Below, in pieces: positions 17,351 through 27,057 of a stretch of DNA of 64,000 bases. The DNA is from Cryobacterium arcticum. GTDB taxonomy: Bacteria; Actinomycetota; Actinomycetes; Actinomycetales; Microbacteriaceae. Each line of letters opens with the position of its first letter. The stretch's first letter is position 1. The position numbers and the translations under genes are program-made. The stretch covers positions 372,001-436,000 of the forward strand of contig NZ_CP016282.1 of NCBI RefSeq assembly GCF_001679725.1, written 5' to 3'. The notes beneath the pieces were generated by a model. The model searched no databases. It saw only the letters and a list, made by a program, of their open reading frames with translations, and was not told where the DNA came from.

Positions 17351-18592
17351 ATGAGTGATCTCGACACCAAGCCGGCGAGCAACACGGCCGCAGGCGCACA
17401 AGTCAATCCCAGCAACTCCAAGGTGGGGGCCTGGCTCAGCCACGTCGTCACCGACCTCGGCAAGAACGGTATCTTCATCGCGCTGATCGTGGTGGTTGTG
17501 CTGTTCAGCTTCCTGACCGACGGCATCCTGCTGCGGCCGCAGAACATCTCGAACCTGATCGTGCAGAATGGCTACATCCTCGTTCTCGCGGTGGGCATGG
17601 TGATGGTCATCATTGCCGGCCACATCGACCTGTCGGTTGGATCGGTCGCCGCCTTCGTCGGCGCCGTGTCCGGTGTGTTCGCGGTGAACTGGGGCCTGCC
17701 CTGGTGGCTGTCCGTCATCCTGTCGCTCCTGGTCGGCGCCCTCGTGGGTGTCTGGCAGGGCTTCTGGATCGCGTTCGTGGGCATCCCCGCCTTCATCGTG
17801 ACCTTGGCCGGCATGTTGATCTTCCGCGGGCTCGCGCTCGTGGTGCTCGGCAACGCCAACATCGGTTCCTTCCCGGCCGAGTACCGCGCTCTGGGCAACG
17901 GCTTCCTCACGGACATCTTCGGCGAGTTCGAGCTTGACCCGCTCACCTTGGGTGTCGCAGCCCTGGCGGTCATCGCCCTGATCGTGCAGCAGGTGCGCAC
18001 CCGTCGCGGCCGTGCCTCGTACGGCCAGGAGGTTGAGCCGCTCGCCTGGTTCATCGCCAAGCTCGTTCTGATCACCGCCGGTATCGGCCTGTTCGCCTAC
18101 GCCCTCGCCTCCTACAAGGGCATCCCGGTCACCCTGATCGTGCTGGCCGTGCTGGTGCTGGTCTACGGCATCATCATGAACCGCAGCGTCTTCGGTCGTC
18201 ACATTTACGCCATCGGTGGCAACCTGCACGCCGCTGAGCTCTCCGGTGTGAAGACCCGCAACGTGACGTTCTGGCTGTTCGTGAACATGGGCGTGCTCGC
18301 TGCCCTCGCCGGCCTGATCTTCACCGCTCGCCTGAACCTCGCCGGCCCGAAGGCCGGTGACGGCTTCGAGCTCGAGGCCATCTCCGCCGCCTTCATCGGT
18401 GGCGCGGCCGTTCAGGGTGGTGTCGGCACCATCGGTGGCGCCATCATCGGTGGTCTGATCATCGGTGTGCTGAACAACGGCATGTCGATCATGGGCATCG
18501 GCATCGAGTGGCAGCAGGCCGTCAAGGGCCTCGTGCTGCTCCTCGCCGTGGCCTTCGACGTCTACAACAAGCGTCGCGCCGGCGGCCGCTAA
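17351..18592 (+). CDS. gguB: Multiple-monosaccharide ABC transporter permease
   Basis: A BPD_transp_2-type permease of 413 residues with about ten hydrophobic helices; the long form matches the GguB/XylH group rather than the shorter RbsC group. GHIDLSVGSVAAFVGA is the conserved helix motif, and a glycine-rich GGAAVQGGVGTIGGAIIGG segment near the C-terminus is typical. A long cytoplasmic loop (about residues 210-235) interrupts the helices. It forms the channel of the chvE-gguA-gguB importer and ends 21 bp before a strong terminator. Confidence 0.92.
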   Translation: MSDLDTKPASNTAAGAQVNPSNSKVGAWLSHVVTDLGKNGIFIALIVVVVLFSFLTDGILLRPQNISNLIVQNGYILVLAVGMVMVIIAGHIDLSVGSVAAFVGAVSGVFAVNWGLPWWLSVILSLLVGALVGVWQGFWIAFVGIPAFIVTLAGMLIFRGLALVVLGNANIGSFPAEYRALGNGFLTDIFGEFELDPLTLGVAALAVIALIVQQVRTRRGRASYGQEVEPLAWFIAKLVLITAGIGLFAYALASYKGIPVTLIVLAVLVLVYGIIMNRSVFGRHIYAIGGNLHAAELSGVKTRNVTFWLFVNMGVLAALAGLIFTARLNLAGPKAGDGFELEAISAAFIGGAAVQGGVGTIGGAIIGGLIIGVLNNGMSIMGIGIEWQQAVKGLVLLLAVAFDVYNKRRAGGR

Positions 18593-18613
18593 CCGCCCCG
18601 CCCCGCACCATCC

Positions 18614-18658
18614 GACCGCTGGCCCCGCATCCTCTCTACGGATACGGGGCCAGCGGTC
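18614..18658 (+). terminator. Hairpin terminator of the gguB operon
   Basis: GACCGCTGGCCCCG...CGGGGCCAGCGGTC forms a 14-bp perfect stem, extended by partial pairing of CATCC with GGAT, and is followed by the pyrimidine stretch TCTCT. It is placed 21 bp after gguB. Confidence 0.75.
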
Positions 18659-18700
18659 TCTCTGCGCCCGCCCCTCCCGCCCCGCCCGTCCTTACGCCCG

Positions 18701-18837
18701 CTCGCAGCAGGTGAAAGTGCTCGCGGCAGGTGTTCATGCTCGCAGCACGTGTTAATGCGCCACCTTTCGCACGCTGCGAGCACTTTCGCACGCTGCGAGC
18801 ACTTTCGCACGCTGCGAGCACTTCCACACGCCGCGAG
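18701..18837. repeat. Palindromic 19-bp-period repeat array, copy 1
   Basis: Three direct 19-bp units (18701-18719, 18720-18738, 18739-18757; consensus CTCGCAGCANGTGTTAATG) are followed by a 14-bp spacer. Then come three inverted units (18772-18790, 18791-18809, 18810-18828; CGCTGCGAGCACTTTCGCA) and a half unit. The whole array can fold on itself. A second copy with the same order is at 62332-62442. Confidence 0.85.
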
Positions 18838-18944
18838 GAGGGACCGCGTGCCGGGCAGACCTCCACAGGGGCGGTTGTGCACAGGTTGTGCACCGAGCGT
18901 GGGTGGGGCCCGTGCCGCGGCGGCGGGGGAGTGACGCTGGCAGC

Positions 18945-19991
18945 ATGGTCACTTCCCAGCGTCCCACCCCATCTCACCCGGTTCTCCGTCGCACCGAAGT
19001 CGTGGCACTGCGTTTTGGCGGACTGCTTCCGTCCGCGGCCCTGTGGGAAGCCGGGGTTCCGCCTCACAGCCTCCAACGCCTCTGCGTCGAGGGCGTGCTG
19101 CACTGCATCCGCCGCGGCGTCTATGTGACGGAGGAGCGTTGGCGACGAGCGGATGCCGGCGAGCGATACCGGCTTCTGGTCCGGGCGACCGCCCTGGTGG
19201 CACACAGCCAGCCCGTTTTCTCGCACCAGTCCGCGGCGGTGCTGCACGGCCTCCCGATCATCGGCGGATGGCCCGACACGGTGCACACCATCACCTCCGG
19301 TGCCAGCGGAGGCAGTAGAAACCGATTCACTACCGGACATCAGGGGCCTGCTCCGGAGGTCGTGGAGACCACATCAGGCTGCCAGGTGACATCGCTTGCG
19401 CGCACGGTCGTCGACGTGGCGGCGTCATCCTCGCTGCTGGTCGGGGTGACGATGTTGGACCACGCGCTGCGGGTGGAGACGGAGCGAGCCGCGCGGGAAC
19501 GGGGCCGAGGCCCACGGGAGGGCGGGCTCGCGGCGCCGCGCCCGACGGGGGTGACCAAGGAGGAACTGTATTGCGAGCTGGACGCCGTGAATCCTCGGAC
19601 GGGGCGGCGCCGGGCGGAGCAGGCCATTGCGTTTGCGAGCCCGCTCGCGGCGAACCCGGGGGAGACGCTCAGCCGGGTGCGGATCTTCGAGCTGGGCTTC
19701 GAGGTGCCGGAACTGCAGGTGCGCTTCCCCGACATCCTGGGCGGTGACGCCTGGGTGGACTTCTTCTGGCGCGGGGTGCGCAAGATCGGCGAGTTCGACG
19801 GGTTCCTCAAGTACGGATCGGGGCCGGTGCTCGGTGATCGCGACCCGAGCGCGGTGGTGTGGGCGGAGAAGCAACGCGAGGATGCCCTTCGGGCCCGCGT
19901 GAACAGTTTCGACCGGTGGGGCTGGGATCTGGCGTACTCGGCGGCCCGGTTCTTCGCGTTCCTGACGGAGCGGGGTGTGCCCAGGGCATGA
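18945..19991 (+). CDS. AbiEi-like winged-helix / nuclease-fold protein
   Basis: A protein of 348 residues. The N-terminal part (about 10-65: GGLLPSAALWEAGVPPHSLQ, then GVLHCIRRGVYV) resembles the winged-helix domain of AbiEi-type antitoxins. The C-terminal part (about 225-348) carries VDFFWRGVRKIGEFDGFLKY, a D...E-D-x-K pattern seen in the Vsr/DUF559-like endonuclease-fold domain common in such actinobacterial proteins. No AbiEii toxin gene is adjacent, so it is solitary. Its function cannot be assigned: an orphan antitoxin or regulator is possible, as is a nuclease-related role. The ATG at 18945 was chosen over an upstream GTG; a GACGCT box sits 6 nt ahead of it. It is flanked on both sides by tandem or inverted repeats. 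Confidence 0.65.
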   Translation: MVTSQRPTPSHPVLRRTEVVALRFGGLLPSAALWEAGVPPHSLQRLCVEGVLHCIRRGVYVTEERWRRADAGERYRLLVRATALVAHSQPVFSHQSAAVLHGLPIIGGWPDTVHTITSGASGGSRNRFTTGHQGPAPEVVETTSGCQVTSLARTVVDVAASSSLLVGVTMLDHALRVETERAARERGRGPREGGLAAPRPTGVTKEELYCELDAVNPRTGRRRAEQAIAFASPLAANPGETLSRVRIFELGFEVPELQVRFPDILGGDAWVDFFWRGVRKIGEFDGFLKYGSGPVLGDRDPSAVVWAEKQREDALRARVNSFDRWGWDLAYSAARFFAFLTERGVPRA

Positions 19992-20001
19992 GGAGATCTC
20001 C

Positions 20002-20057
20002 GGTAGGCGGTAGGCGGTGGCCGGTGGCCGGTGGCCGGTGGCCGGTGGCTGGTGGAG
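20002..20057. repeat. Heptamer tandem repeat
   Basis: Eight consecutive 7-bp units run from GGTAGGC (twice) through GGTGGCC (four times) to the variants GGTGGCT and GGTGGAG, 10 bp after the AbiEi-like gene. Such arrays tend to vary in copy number by slippage. Confidence 0.85.
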
Positions 20058-20112
20058 GCCCGGCTGCAAGACCCTGGCCCCGAGTCGTCCGATCCACGGG
20101 CGATTCGTCATC

Positions 20113-20178
20113 GTGAGCCGTTGGCGCAATCCGTCAGCGTGAACCGTCGGCGTAATCCGCCGGCGTGAAACGTCCGCG
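20113..20178. repeat. 26-bp imperfect tandem repeat
   Basis: Two full units (20113-20138 and 20139-20164) and a partial third, pattern GTGAACCGTCGGCG followed by TAATCCGCCGGC. They lie in the gap between the AbiEi-like gene and the convergent LacI gene. No coding function is seen. Confidence 0.75.
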
Positions 20179-20185
20179 CGGGTGG

Positions 20186-21247
20186 TCACGCGGTGGCTGA
20201 CCGGCGTTCTCTGGCGGCCGGCCGGCGGCCGTCTGGGGGGTCGGGCGGGTAACTCTGGGTAGACGCGCGCTCGATGAGTTCGGGGACCGACTGGCGAATG
20301 ATCGAGTCGTCGCCGTTGATCCGGTCCAGGAGGGCGCTGAGCAGGTCCCGGCCGATGCGCTCGAAGTCCTGCCGCACGGTGGTGAGCGGGGGAGCCAGAT
20401 ATTCGGCCTCTGGGACGTCGTCGAAACCGATCACGCTGATGTCACCGGGAACCGATCGGCCCCGCACGGTCAGCGCGTGCATGAGGCCGATGGCCATCTG
20501 GTCGTTCGCCACGAAGACCGCGCTGAGGGTGTCGAGGTCGCACTCCATGCCGAACCGGTACCCGGCCGACGGCGACCAGTCGCCCGTTCCGATCACGCGG
20601 GTCTCGAGCCCTCGGGAGGCCAGCTCGTCGCGCCAACCCCGCTCGCGTTCCCGCGCATCGACGGAGTCCCGGGGCCCGGCCAAGTGCGAGATATGCCGGT
20701 GACCGAGTTCGGCCAGGTGCGCGACGGCGCTACGGGCACCTGTGTACTGATCGGCGCCCACGGTGGTGATGCCGGTGCGCGGCGTCGCCTCCAACGCCAC
20801 GACCGGGATGGCCAGTTCCATGCCCGCTACGACGTCGACGATGCCCTGGTGGCTGGTGATCACGGCGATCCCCTCCACGTTCTGGCGCAGGAAAGCCTCG
20901 ACCACGGCCCGGATGGACGCCGGTTCGCTGTCGATCATGCTGGCGGTGAACACCGACCAGGACGCATCCCGGGCCGCGGCGTTGAAGTAGAGCTGGGTGG
21001 ACGACGGCCCGAACTCCGGCACGCCCGTGGCCATCAGCCCGATCGTGCGCGAGCGCCGGGTGACGAGTGCGCGCGCGGCCGGAGAAGGCACGTACCGCAG
21101 CTTCTTGATCGCCTCTTCGACGCGCACCCGCGTGGAGGCCCGCACATTGGGCAGGTCGTTGAGCACCCGGGAGACCGTCTGGTGGGACACCCCGGCCAGA
21201 CGGGCGACGTCGAAGATCGTCGCCTGACGAGGTGTGTCCTCTCTCAC
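20186..21247 (-). CDS. LacI-family regulator of the furanose transporter region
   Basis: A regulator of 353 residues with the LacI HTH at about 10-30 (TIFDVARLAGVSHQTVSRVL) and a sugar-binding sensor domain (NDQMAIGLMHALTVRG, VIGFDDVPEAEYL). The C-terminal tail is Arg/Pro-rich. The GTG at 21245-21247 has a GGAAGAGGGA ribosome site. It lies downstream of an orphan sugar ATPase on the same strand, beyond which is the furanose ABC transporter with three 14-bp TGTTAG/TCACA operators. It is the obvious candidate to bind them. The close similarity to the LacI at 10924 suggests both answer to arabinose-related ligands. Confidence 0.88.
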   Translation of the reverse strand: MREDTPRQATIFDVARLAGVSHQTVSRVLNDLPNVRASTRVRVEEAIKKLRYVPSPAARALVTRRSRTIGLMATGVPEFGPSSTQLYFNAAARDASWSVFTASMIDSEPASIRAVVEAFLRQNVEGIAVITSHQGIVDVVAGMELAIPVVALEATPRTGITTVGADQYTGARSAVAHLAELGHRHISHLAGPRDSVDARERERGWRDELASRGLETRVIGTGDWSPSAGYRFGMECDLDTLSAVFVANDQMAIGLMHALTVRGRSVPGDISVIGFDDVPEAEYLAPPLTTVRQDFERIGRDLLSALLDRINGDDSIIRQSVPELIERASTQSYPPDPPDGRRPAARERRSATA

Positions 21248-21392
21248 TGGGTTCCCTCTTCCGGCGGCCTGTATCGCCCCGCGACAGCGGGGCCGGACGA
21301 CTCACGCCGGAGGTCGACAGTCCCCGCCGAATAGTGTCCTAAAACGAACTGTAGTCGAGTGCCCGCGCGGTCAAGTGTCCCGCGCCGACCGG

Positions 21393-22976
<1,584 letters not shown>

Positions 22977-23062
22977 GGCACCCGCCCGGCCGCATTCGTG
23001 CGCCGGCAGGCAGCAGCGTCACTGCACGTGTGCACTCTCGCGAACCTCCTCGTTCACCTGAA

Positions 23063-23076
23063 TGTTAGGGTTCACA
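23063..23076. promoter_or_regulatory. LacI-type operator O1
   Basis: TGTTAGGGTTCACA, the first of three related 14-mers between the divergent ATPase and furanose-transporter genes. It is the one closest to the orphan ATPase start (87 bp). Confidence 0.6.
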
Positions 23077-23127
23077 ACCGGATGCCGCAACTGCGGGATC
23101 CCGCGCTCGGCCGCCGGGAAAAGGGCC

Positions 23128-23185
23128 TTGACAATCTGAACGGCCCAGTTGTAGCCTCCGTGTGACGCAATTGTGAAGGCTAACA
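23128..23185 (+). promoter_or_regulatory. Promoter and operator O2 of the furanose transporter
   Basis: TTGACA (23128-23133), an 18-bp spacer and TAGCCT (23152-23157) form a promoter. TGTGAAGGCTAACA at 23172-23185 is the reverse complement of TGTTAGCCTTCACA and lies just after the predicted start site, suited to repression. Confidence 0.6.
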
Positions 23186-23238
23186 ATTCGGAAATGACGA
23201 CGAGGTCAGCGATGACAGACCTGCACACGTCGCCCAAT

Positions 23239-23252
23239 TGTTAGCGATCACA
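23239..23252. promoter_or_regulatory. LacI-type operator O3
   Basis: TGTTAGCGATCACA, the third site of the set, in the 5' leader about 90 bp before the binding-protein gene. The common pattern of the three sites is TGTTAG, two variable bases, then NTCACA. Confidence 0.6.
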
Positions 23253-23340
23253 GGACGCTTTGCACCGAAGCCGAGTCCAGTTGGACGCATTCACACTGTT
23301 GACACGTAGATCGTGTCGGCAGATCTCAAGGAGGAGATCC

Positions 23341-24336
23341 ATGGCACACACAGCACGATTCCGGGCATTCGCGGGTTTGGCCCTCGCCGGAGCGATGGCA
23401 CTGAGCATCACGGCCTGTTCTGCAGGCTCAAGCGACGAGGGGTCCGTCCCGGCAGGCGATGACATCGTCACCGTCGGCTTCGTCGCCGTCGGCCCCGAGG
23501 GTGGCTGGCGCACCGCGAACGAGAAGAACATTCAGGACTCGTTCTCGACGGAGAACGGCTTCGACCTCAAGTACGCTCCGGCCACCAACGGCGACCAGAA
23601 CTCGCAGATCACCGCCTTCACGTCGTTCATCGACGAGGGCGTCGACGTGATCCTGCTCTCCGCGACCGAGGCCACCGGCTGGGAGGACGTGCTCAAGCGC
23701 GCCCAGGAAGCCGAGATCCCCGTGGTGCTCCTCGACCGCGGAATCGAGCCGAACGACGAGAGCCTCTACACGAGCCGCATCGCACCCGACAACGTGGGTA
23801 TCAGCGCGTCGGCCGCCGAATGGGCCAACTCGCAGTTCCCGGATGGCGCCAACTACGTGGTCCTCGAAGGCCCGCCCGGCCTGTCGGTCGTGAACGACCG
23901 CAACAAGGGCTGGGACGCGAACGTGGCCGACAACCTGGTCAAGCTCGAGAGCCAGTCCGCAAACTGGTCCACCGAAGAAGCCAAGAGCGTCTTCGAGACG
24001 ATGCTCAAGGCCAACGGCAACAACATCCAGCTCGTCTTCGCCCAGAACGACGAGATGGGCCTTGGCGCTGCCCTGGCCGTTGAGGAAGCCGGCCTCAAGC
24101 CCGGCACCGATGTGAAGATCATCACCATCGACGGCACCAAGGCTGCACTCGAGGCACTCGCTGCCGGACGGCTCAGCTTCGTCGCCGAGTACAACCCGCT
24201 GTTCGGTGACGACGCCATCTCCGTGGTGAAGGCGGCACTGGCCGGCGACTCCGTTGAGTCCAGCATCGTCGTGCCGAGTACGACGTTCGACTCCCCTGAA
24301 GCGGCCACCACGGCGCTGCCCGACCGCCAGTACTAG
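23341..24336 (+). CDS. YtfQ-type furanose-binding lipoprotein
   Basis: A substrate-binding lipoprotein of 331 residues. The signal peptide ends ITAC (Cys about 26). VGFVAVGPEGGWRTANEKNI at the start of the mature part and LLDRGIEPNDESLYTS are characteristic of the YtfQ group, which binds furanose forms of sugars (galactofuranose in E. coli; arabinofuranose in related systems). AAGGAGGAG lies 5 nt before the ATG at 23341, which rules out the longer upstream reading. Location beside a GH43 arabinan-type enzyme makes arabinofuranose a reasonable ligand; that is inference. A stem-loop follows the gene. Confidence 0.88.
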   Translation: MAHTARFRAFAGLALAGAMALSITACSAGSSDEGSVPAGDDIVTVGFVAVGPEGGWRTANEKNIQDSFSTENGFDLKYAPATNGDQNSQITAFTSFIDEGVDVILLSATEATGWEDVLKRAQEAEIPVVLLDRGIEPNDESLYTSRIAPDNVGISASAAEWANSQFPDGANYVVLEGPPGLSVVNDRNKGWDANVADNLVKLESQSANWSTEEAKSVFETMLKANGNNIQLVFAQNDEMGLGAALAVEEAGLKPGTDVKIITIDGTKAALEALAAGRLSFVAEYNPLFGDDAISVVKAALAGDSVESSIVVPSTTFDSPEAATTALPDRQY

Positions 24337-24344
24337 CTCCGACA

Positions 24345-24382
24345 GTGCCCGTTCCCGTGGCCGGTGCCACGGGAACGGGCAC
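24345..24382 (+). other. Intercistronic stem-loop after the YtfQ-type gene
   Basis: GTGCCCGTTCCCGTGG and CCACGGGAACGGGCAC form a perfect 16-bp stem with a 6-nt loop, 8 nt after the stop. There is no T-run. It is placed exactly as the stem-loops after the other two binding-protein genes. Confidence 0.75.
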
Positions 24383-24451
24383 GAACATCCGTGGCAGGTG
24401 CCACGCAACTCAACGACGAGGCCGGCCGACCGGCAGAACGACCAGGCAAAC

Positions 24452-25978
24452 ATGGCAGCGACAGAGCCGATCGTCGAGATGGAGAACATCTCGATCGAGT
24501 TCCCGGGGGTCAAAGCCCTCCAGGACGTGAACTTCCGACTCTTCCCCGGCGAGGTGCACACCCTGATGGGCGAGAACGGTGCGGGCAAGTCCACCCTCAT
24601 CAAGGCCCTCACCGGCGTGTACAAGATCGACTCCGGCAGCATCAAGGTCGCCGGCGGGCCCCGCCGGTTCACCGGAACGGCCGACGCGCAGAGCGCCGGC
24701 ATCTCGACCGTGTATCAAGAGGTCAACCTCTGCGACAACCTCACCGTCGGTGAGAACGTCATGCTCGGCCATGAGGTGCACGGGCGGATGGGCATCAACT
24801 GGCGCAAGACCAACCTCGCCGCTCACGACGCCCTTGTGCGCCTGGGCCTGGGCGGTCTGGACCCCAAGGCCCCGCTCTCCAGCATCTCCCTCGCGCTGCA
24901 GCAGCTCGTCGCGATCAGCCGCGCCATGGTCACCAATTCCAAGGTGTTGATCCTCGACGAACCCACCTCGAGCCTCGACGCGAACGAGGTCGAAGGCCTC
25001 TTCGCCGTGATCCGGCGCCTGCGCGACGAGGGCGTCGCCATCCTCTTCGTCTCGCACTTCCTCGACCAGGTCTACGCCATCAGCGACCGGCTCACGGTGC
25101 TGCGGAACGGCGAATTCGTCGGCGAGCACATGACCCAGGACCTCTCCCGTGGCCAGCTCATCTCCATGATGATCGGCAAGGACGTCGACACGCTCAACTC
25201 CCTCGGCTCCAACCGCGGCCGAGCCGTGCACGCGGTGGGCGCCCCGTACTACAGCGCCAAGAACCTCGGCCGGCAGGGGTCCATCGAACCCGTCGACATC
25301 GACGTGCACGCCGGCGAAGTGGTGGGCCTGGCCGGGCTGCTCGGCTCCGGCCGCACCGAACTCGGCCGGCTGATCTACGGCGCCGACCGGCCCGACTCCG
25401 GCGACGTCACCATCGACGGCGTCGCAACCGAGGTGCACACGCCGGTCGCCGCGCTGGCCCGCAAGATCGCCTTCTCCACTGAGAACCGCCGCGACGAGGG
25501 CATCATCGGCGACCTCACCGTGCGCGAGAACCTGATCCTGGCCGTCCAGGCCAGACGCGGATGGGCCCGGCCGCTGTCCCGCCGCGAACAGAACGAGATC
25601 TGCGCCAAGTACCTCGTGGAACTCAACGTGCGGCCCGCCGACCCCGAGCGCGCCATTCGCAACCTCTCCGGAGGCAACCAGCAGAAGGTCCTGCTGGGCC
25701 GCTGGCTCGCCACCAACCCGGAACTGCTGATCCTCGACGAACCGACCCGGGGGATCGACGTGGGAGCCAAGGCCGAGATCCAGGAGACCATCGCCGCACT
25801 CGCCGAAGACGGCATGTCGGTGGTGTTCATCTCCTCGGAGCTCGAAGAGGTGGTGCGGCTGAGCGAACGCATCATCGTGTTGAAAGACCACCGTAAGATC
25901 GGCGAGATCACCAACGGACCACTCGTCACCGCCGAAACCATCGTCGACATCATCGCTTCCGAAGGGAGCAGCGAATGA
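24452..25978 (+). CDS. YtfR-type sugar ABC transporter ATPase
   Basis: A double-ABC ATPase of 508 residues: first domain [16 protein letters not shown] (about 41-56) and [12 protein letters not shown]; second domain [27 protein letters not shown] and [14 protein letters not shown]. It energises the furanose importer. The ATG at 24452 was chosen because the upstream in-frame stretch is arginine-rich, non-homologous sequence that crosses the stem-loop. The stop overlaps the next permease gene by 4 bp (ATGA). It has a close paralogue at 21393-22976. Confidence 0.9.
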   Translation: MAATEPIVEMENISIEFPGVKALQDVNFRLFPGEVHTLMGENGAGKSTLIKALTGVYKIDSGSIKVAGGPRRFTGTADAQSAGISTVYQEVNLCDNLTVGENVMLGHEVHGRMGINWRKTNLAAHDALVRLGLGGLDPKAPLSSISLALQQLVAISRAMVTNSKVLILDEPTSSLDANEVEGLFAVIRRLRDEGVAILFVSHFLDQVYAISDRLTVLRNGEFVGEHMTQDLSRGQLISMMIGKDVDTLNSLGSNRGRAVHAVGAPYYSAKNLGRQGSIEPVDIDVHAGEVVGLAGLLGSGRTELGRLIYGADRPDSGDVTIDGVATEVHTPVAALARKIAFSTENRRDEGIIGDLTVRENLILAVQARRGWARPLSRREQNEICAKYLVELNVRPADPERAIRNLSGGNQQKVLLGRWLATNPELLILDEPTRGIDVGAKAEIQETIAALAEDGMSVVFISSELEEVVRLSERIIVLKDHRKIGEITNGPLVTAETIVDIIASEGSSE

Positions 25979-27057
25979 GCGCCCCCGTGTCGCGTCAGCC
26001 GTCAGCCATGCAGTTCGTCACCCGGCTCTTCCACCAGCCCTACGTCTGGGCGATCGTGGCTCTGCTCCTGCTGCTGGTGATCAACCTGACCAAGAACCCC
26101 GGCTACCTCGGGGTGTCGGTCAACCCCGCCACCGGCAACCTGTCCGGCAACATCATCGACATCCTGCGGGCAAGCGCGCCGATCATGATGATCGCGGTCG
26201 GCATGACCCTGGTCATCGCCACCCGTGGCATCGACCTGTCGGTGGGGTCGGTGATGGCCGTGGCCGGCGCCGTCTCGATGGAATTCATGCACAACGCCGG
26301 CACCGGCAGCTTCGGCACCGCGGCGATCGCCGTGATCCTGGCGCTGGGCATCAGCGCGGTGCTCGGTACCCTCAACGGCATCCTGGTGTCGATCGTGGGC
26401 CTGCAGCCGTTCATCACCACCCTAGTGATGATGCTCGCCGGCCGCGGCCTGGCCAAGGTGATCACCTCCGGCCAGAACACCTCCGCCACCAATGAGTCGT
26501 TCCGCTGGCTCGCCAACGGAACGGTGCTGGGCTTCCCGGTCGTGTTCGTGATCGCCGTCGTGATCGTCGCCGTGCTCGCGGCGCTGGTGCGCCGCACCGC
26601 CCTGGGGCTCATGATCGAGTCCATCGGCATCAACCCCAAGGCCGCCCGGATGGCCGGCATCCGCCCGGTGGGTATCCTCATCTCCGTCTATATAGTGAGC
26701 GCCGTGCTCGCCGGCGTGGCCGGGATCTTCAGCACCGCCAGCGTCATGACCGTCGAGGTCGCCAAGACCGGCATGACCGCCGAGATGGATGCCATCCTGG
26801 CCGTCGTGATCGGCGGCACCTCGCTGGCCGGTGGCAAGTTCTCGCTGACCGGCAGCATCATCGGCGCCCTGCTCATCGCGACGCTCGACAAGACCATCGT
26901 CTACATGTCGATCCCGTCCTCGGCCACGCCGGCGTTCAAGGCCATCGTGATCGTGGTGATCTGCCTGCTGCAGTCGCCGCGGGTGCGGGCACTGTTCAAC
27001 CAACGAAAAGCAAGCACCACCAGACCCAACACCCGGAAGGAAGCCGTGTCGGCATGA
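25975..27057 (+). CDS. YtfT-type furanose ABC permease
   Basis: A BPD_transp_2 permease of 360 residues with about eight to ten helices. TRGIDLSVGSVMAVAGA is the conserved motif, and GGTSLAGGKFSLTGSIIGAL lies near the C-terminus. Together with the next gene it forms a heteromeric channel, the usual arrangement for YtfT/YjfF. It overlaps the ATPase gene and the following permease gene by 4 bp each (ATGA), so three subunits are translated in a coupled chain. Confidence 0.9.
   Translation: MSAPVSRQPSAMQFVTRLFHQPYVWAIVALLLLLVINLTKNPGYLGVSVNPATGNLSGNIIDILRASAPIMMIAVGMTLVIATRGIDLSVGSVMAVAGAVSMEFMHNAGTGSFGTAAIAVILALGISAVLGTLNGILVSIVGLQPFITTLVMMLAGRGLAKVITSGQNTSATNESFRWLANGTVLGFPVVFVIAVVIVAVLAALVRRTALGLMIESIGINPKAARMAGIRPVGILISVYIVSAVLAGVAGIFSTASVMTVEVAKTGMTAEMDAILAVVIGGTSLAGGKFSLTGSIIGALLIATLDKTIVYMSIPSSATPAFKAIVIVVICLLQSPRVRALFNQRKASTTRPNTRKEAVSA

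Larger units (their letters stand above)
18593..18944. other. Gene-free region: terminator plus palindromic repeat array
   Basis: No convincing gene was seen. The stretch holds a terminator (18614-18658), a 19-bp-period inverted repeat array (18701-18837) and about 100 bp of plain sequence before the AbiEi-like gene. Confidence 0.7.

Noticed and set aside
15848..18229. A 793-codon antisense frame over gguA-gguB
   Set aside because: Composition typical of a GC-rich shadow; both sense genes carry full family motifs.
18701..18837. Possible CRISPR array
   Set aside because: Units are contiguous with a 19-bp period and reverse orientation in the middle; there are no unique constant-length spacers and no cas genes.
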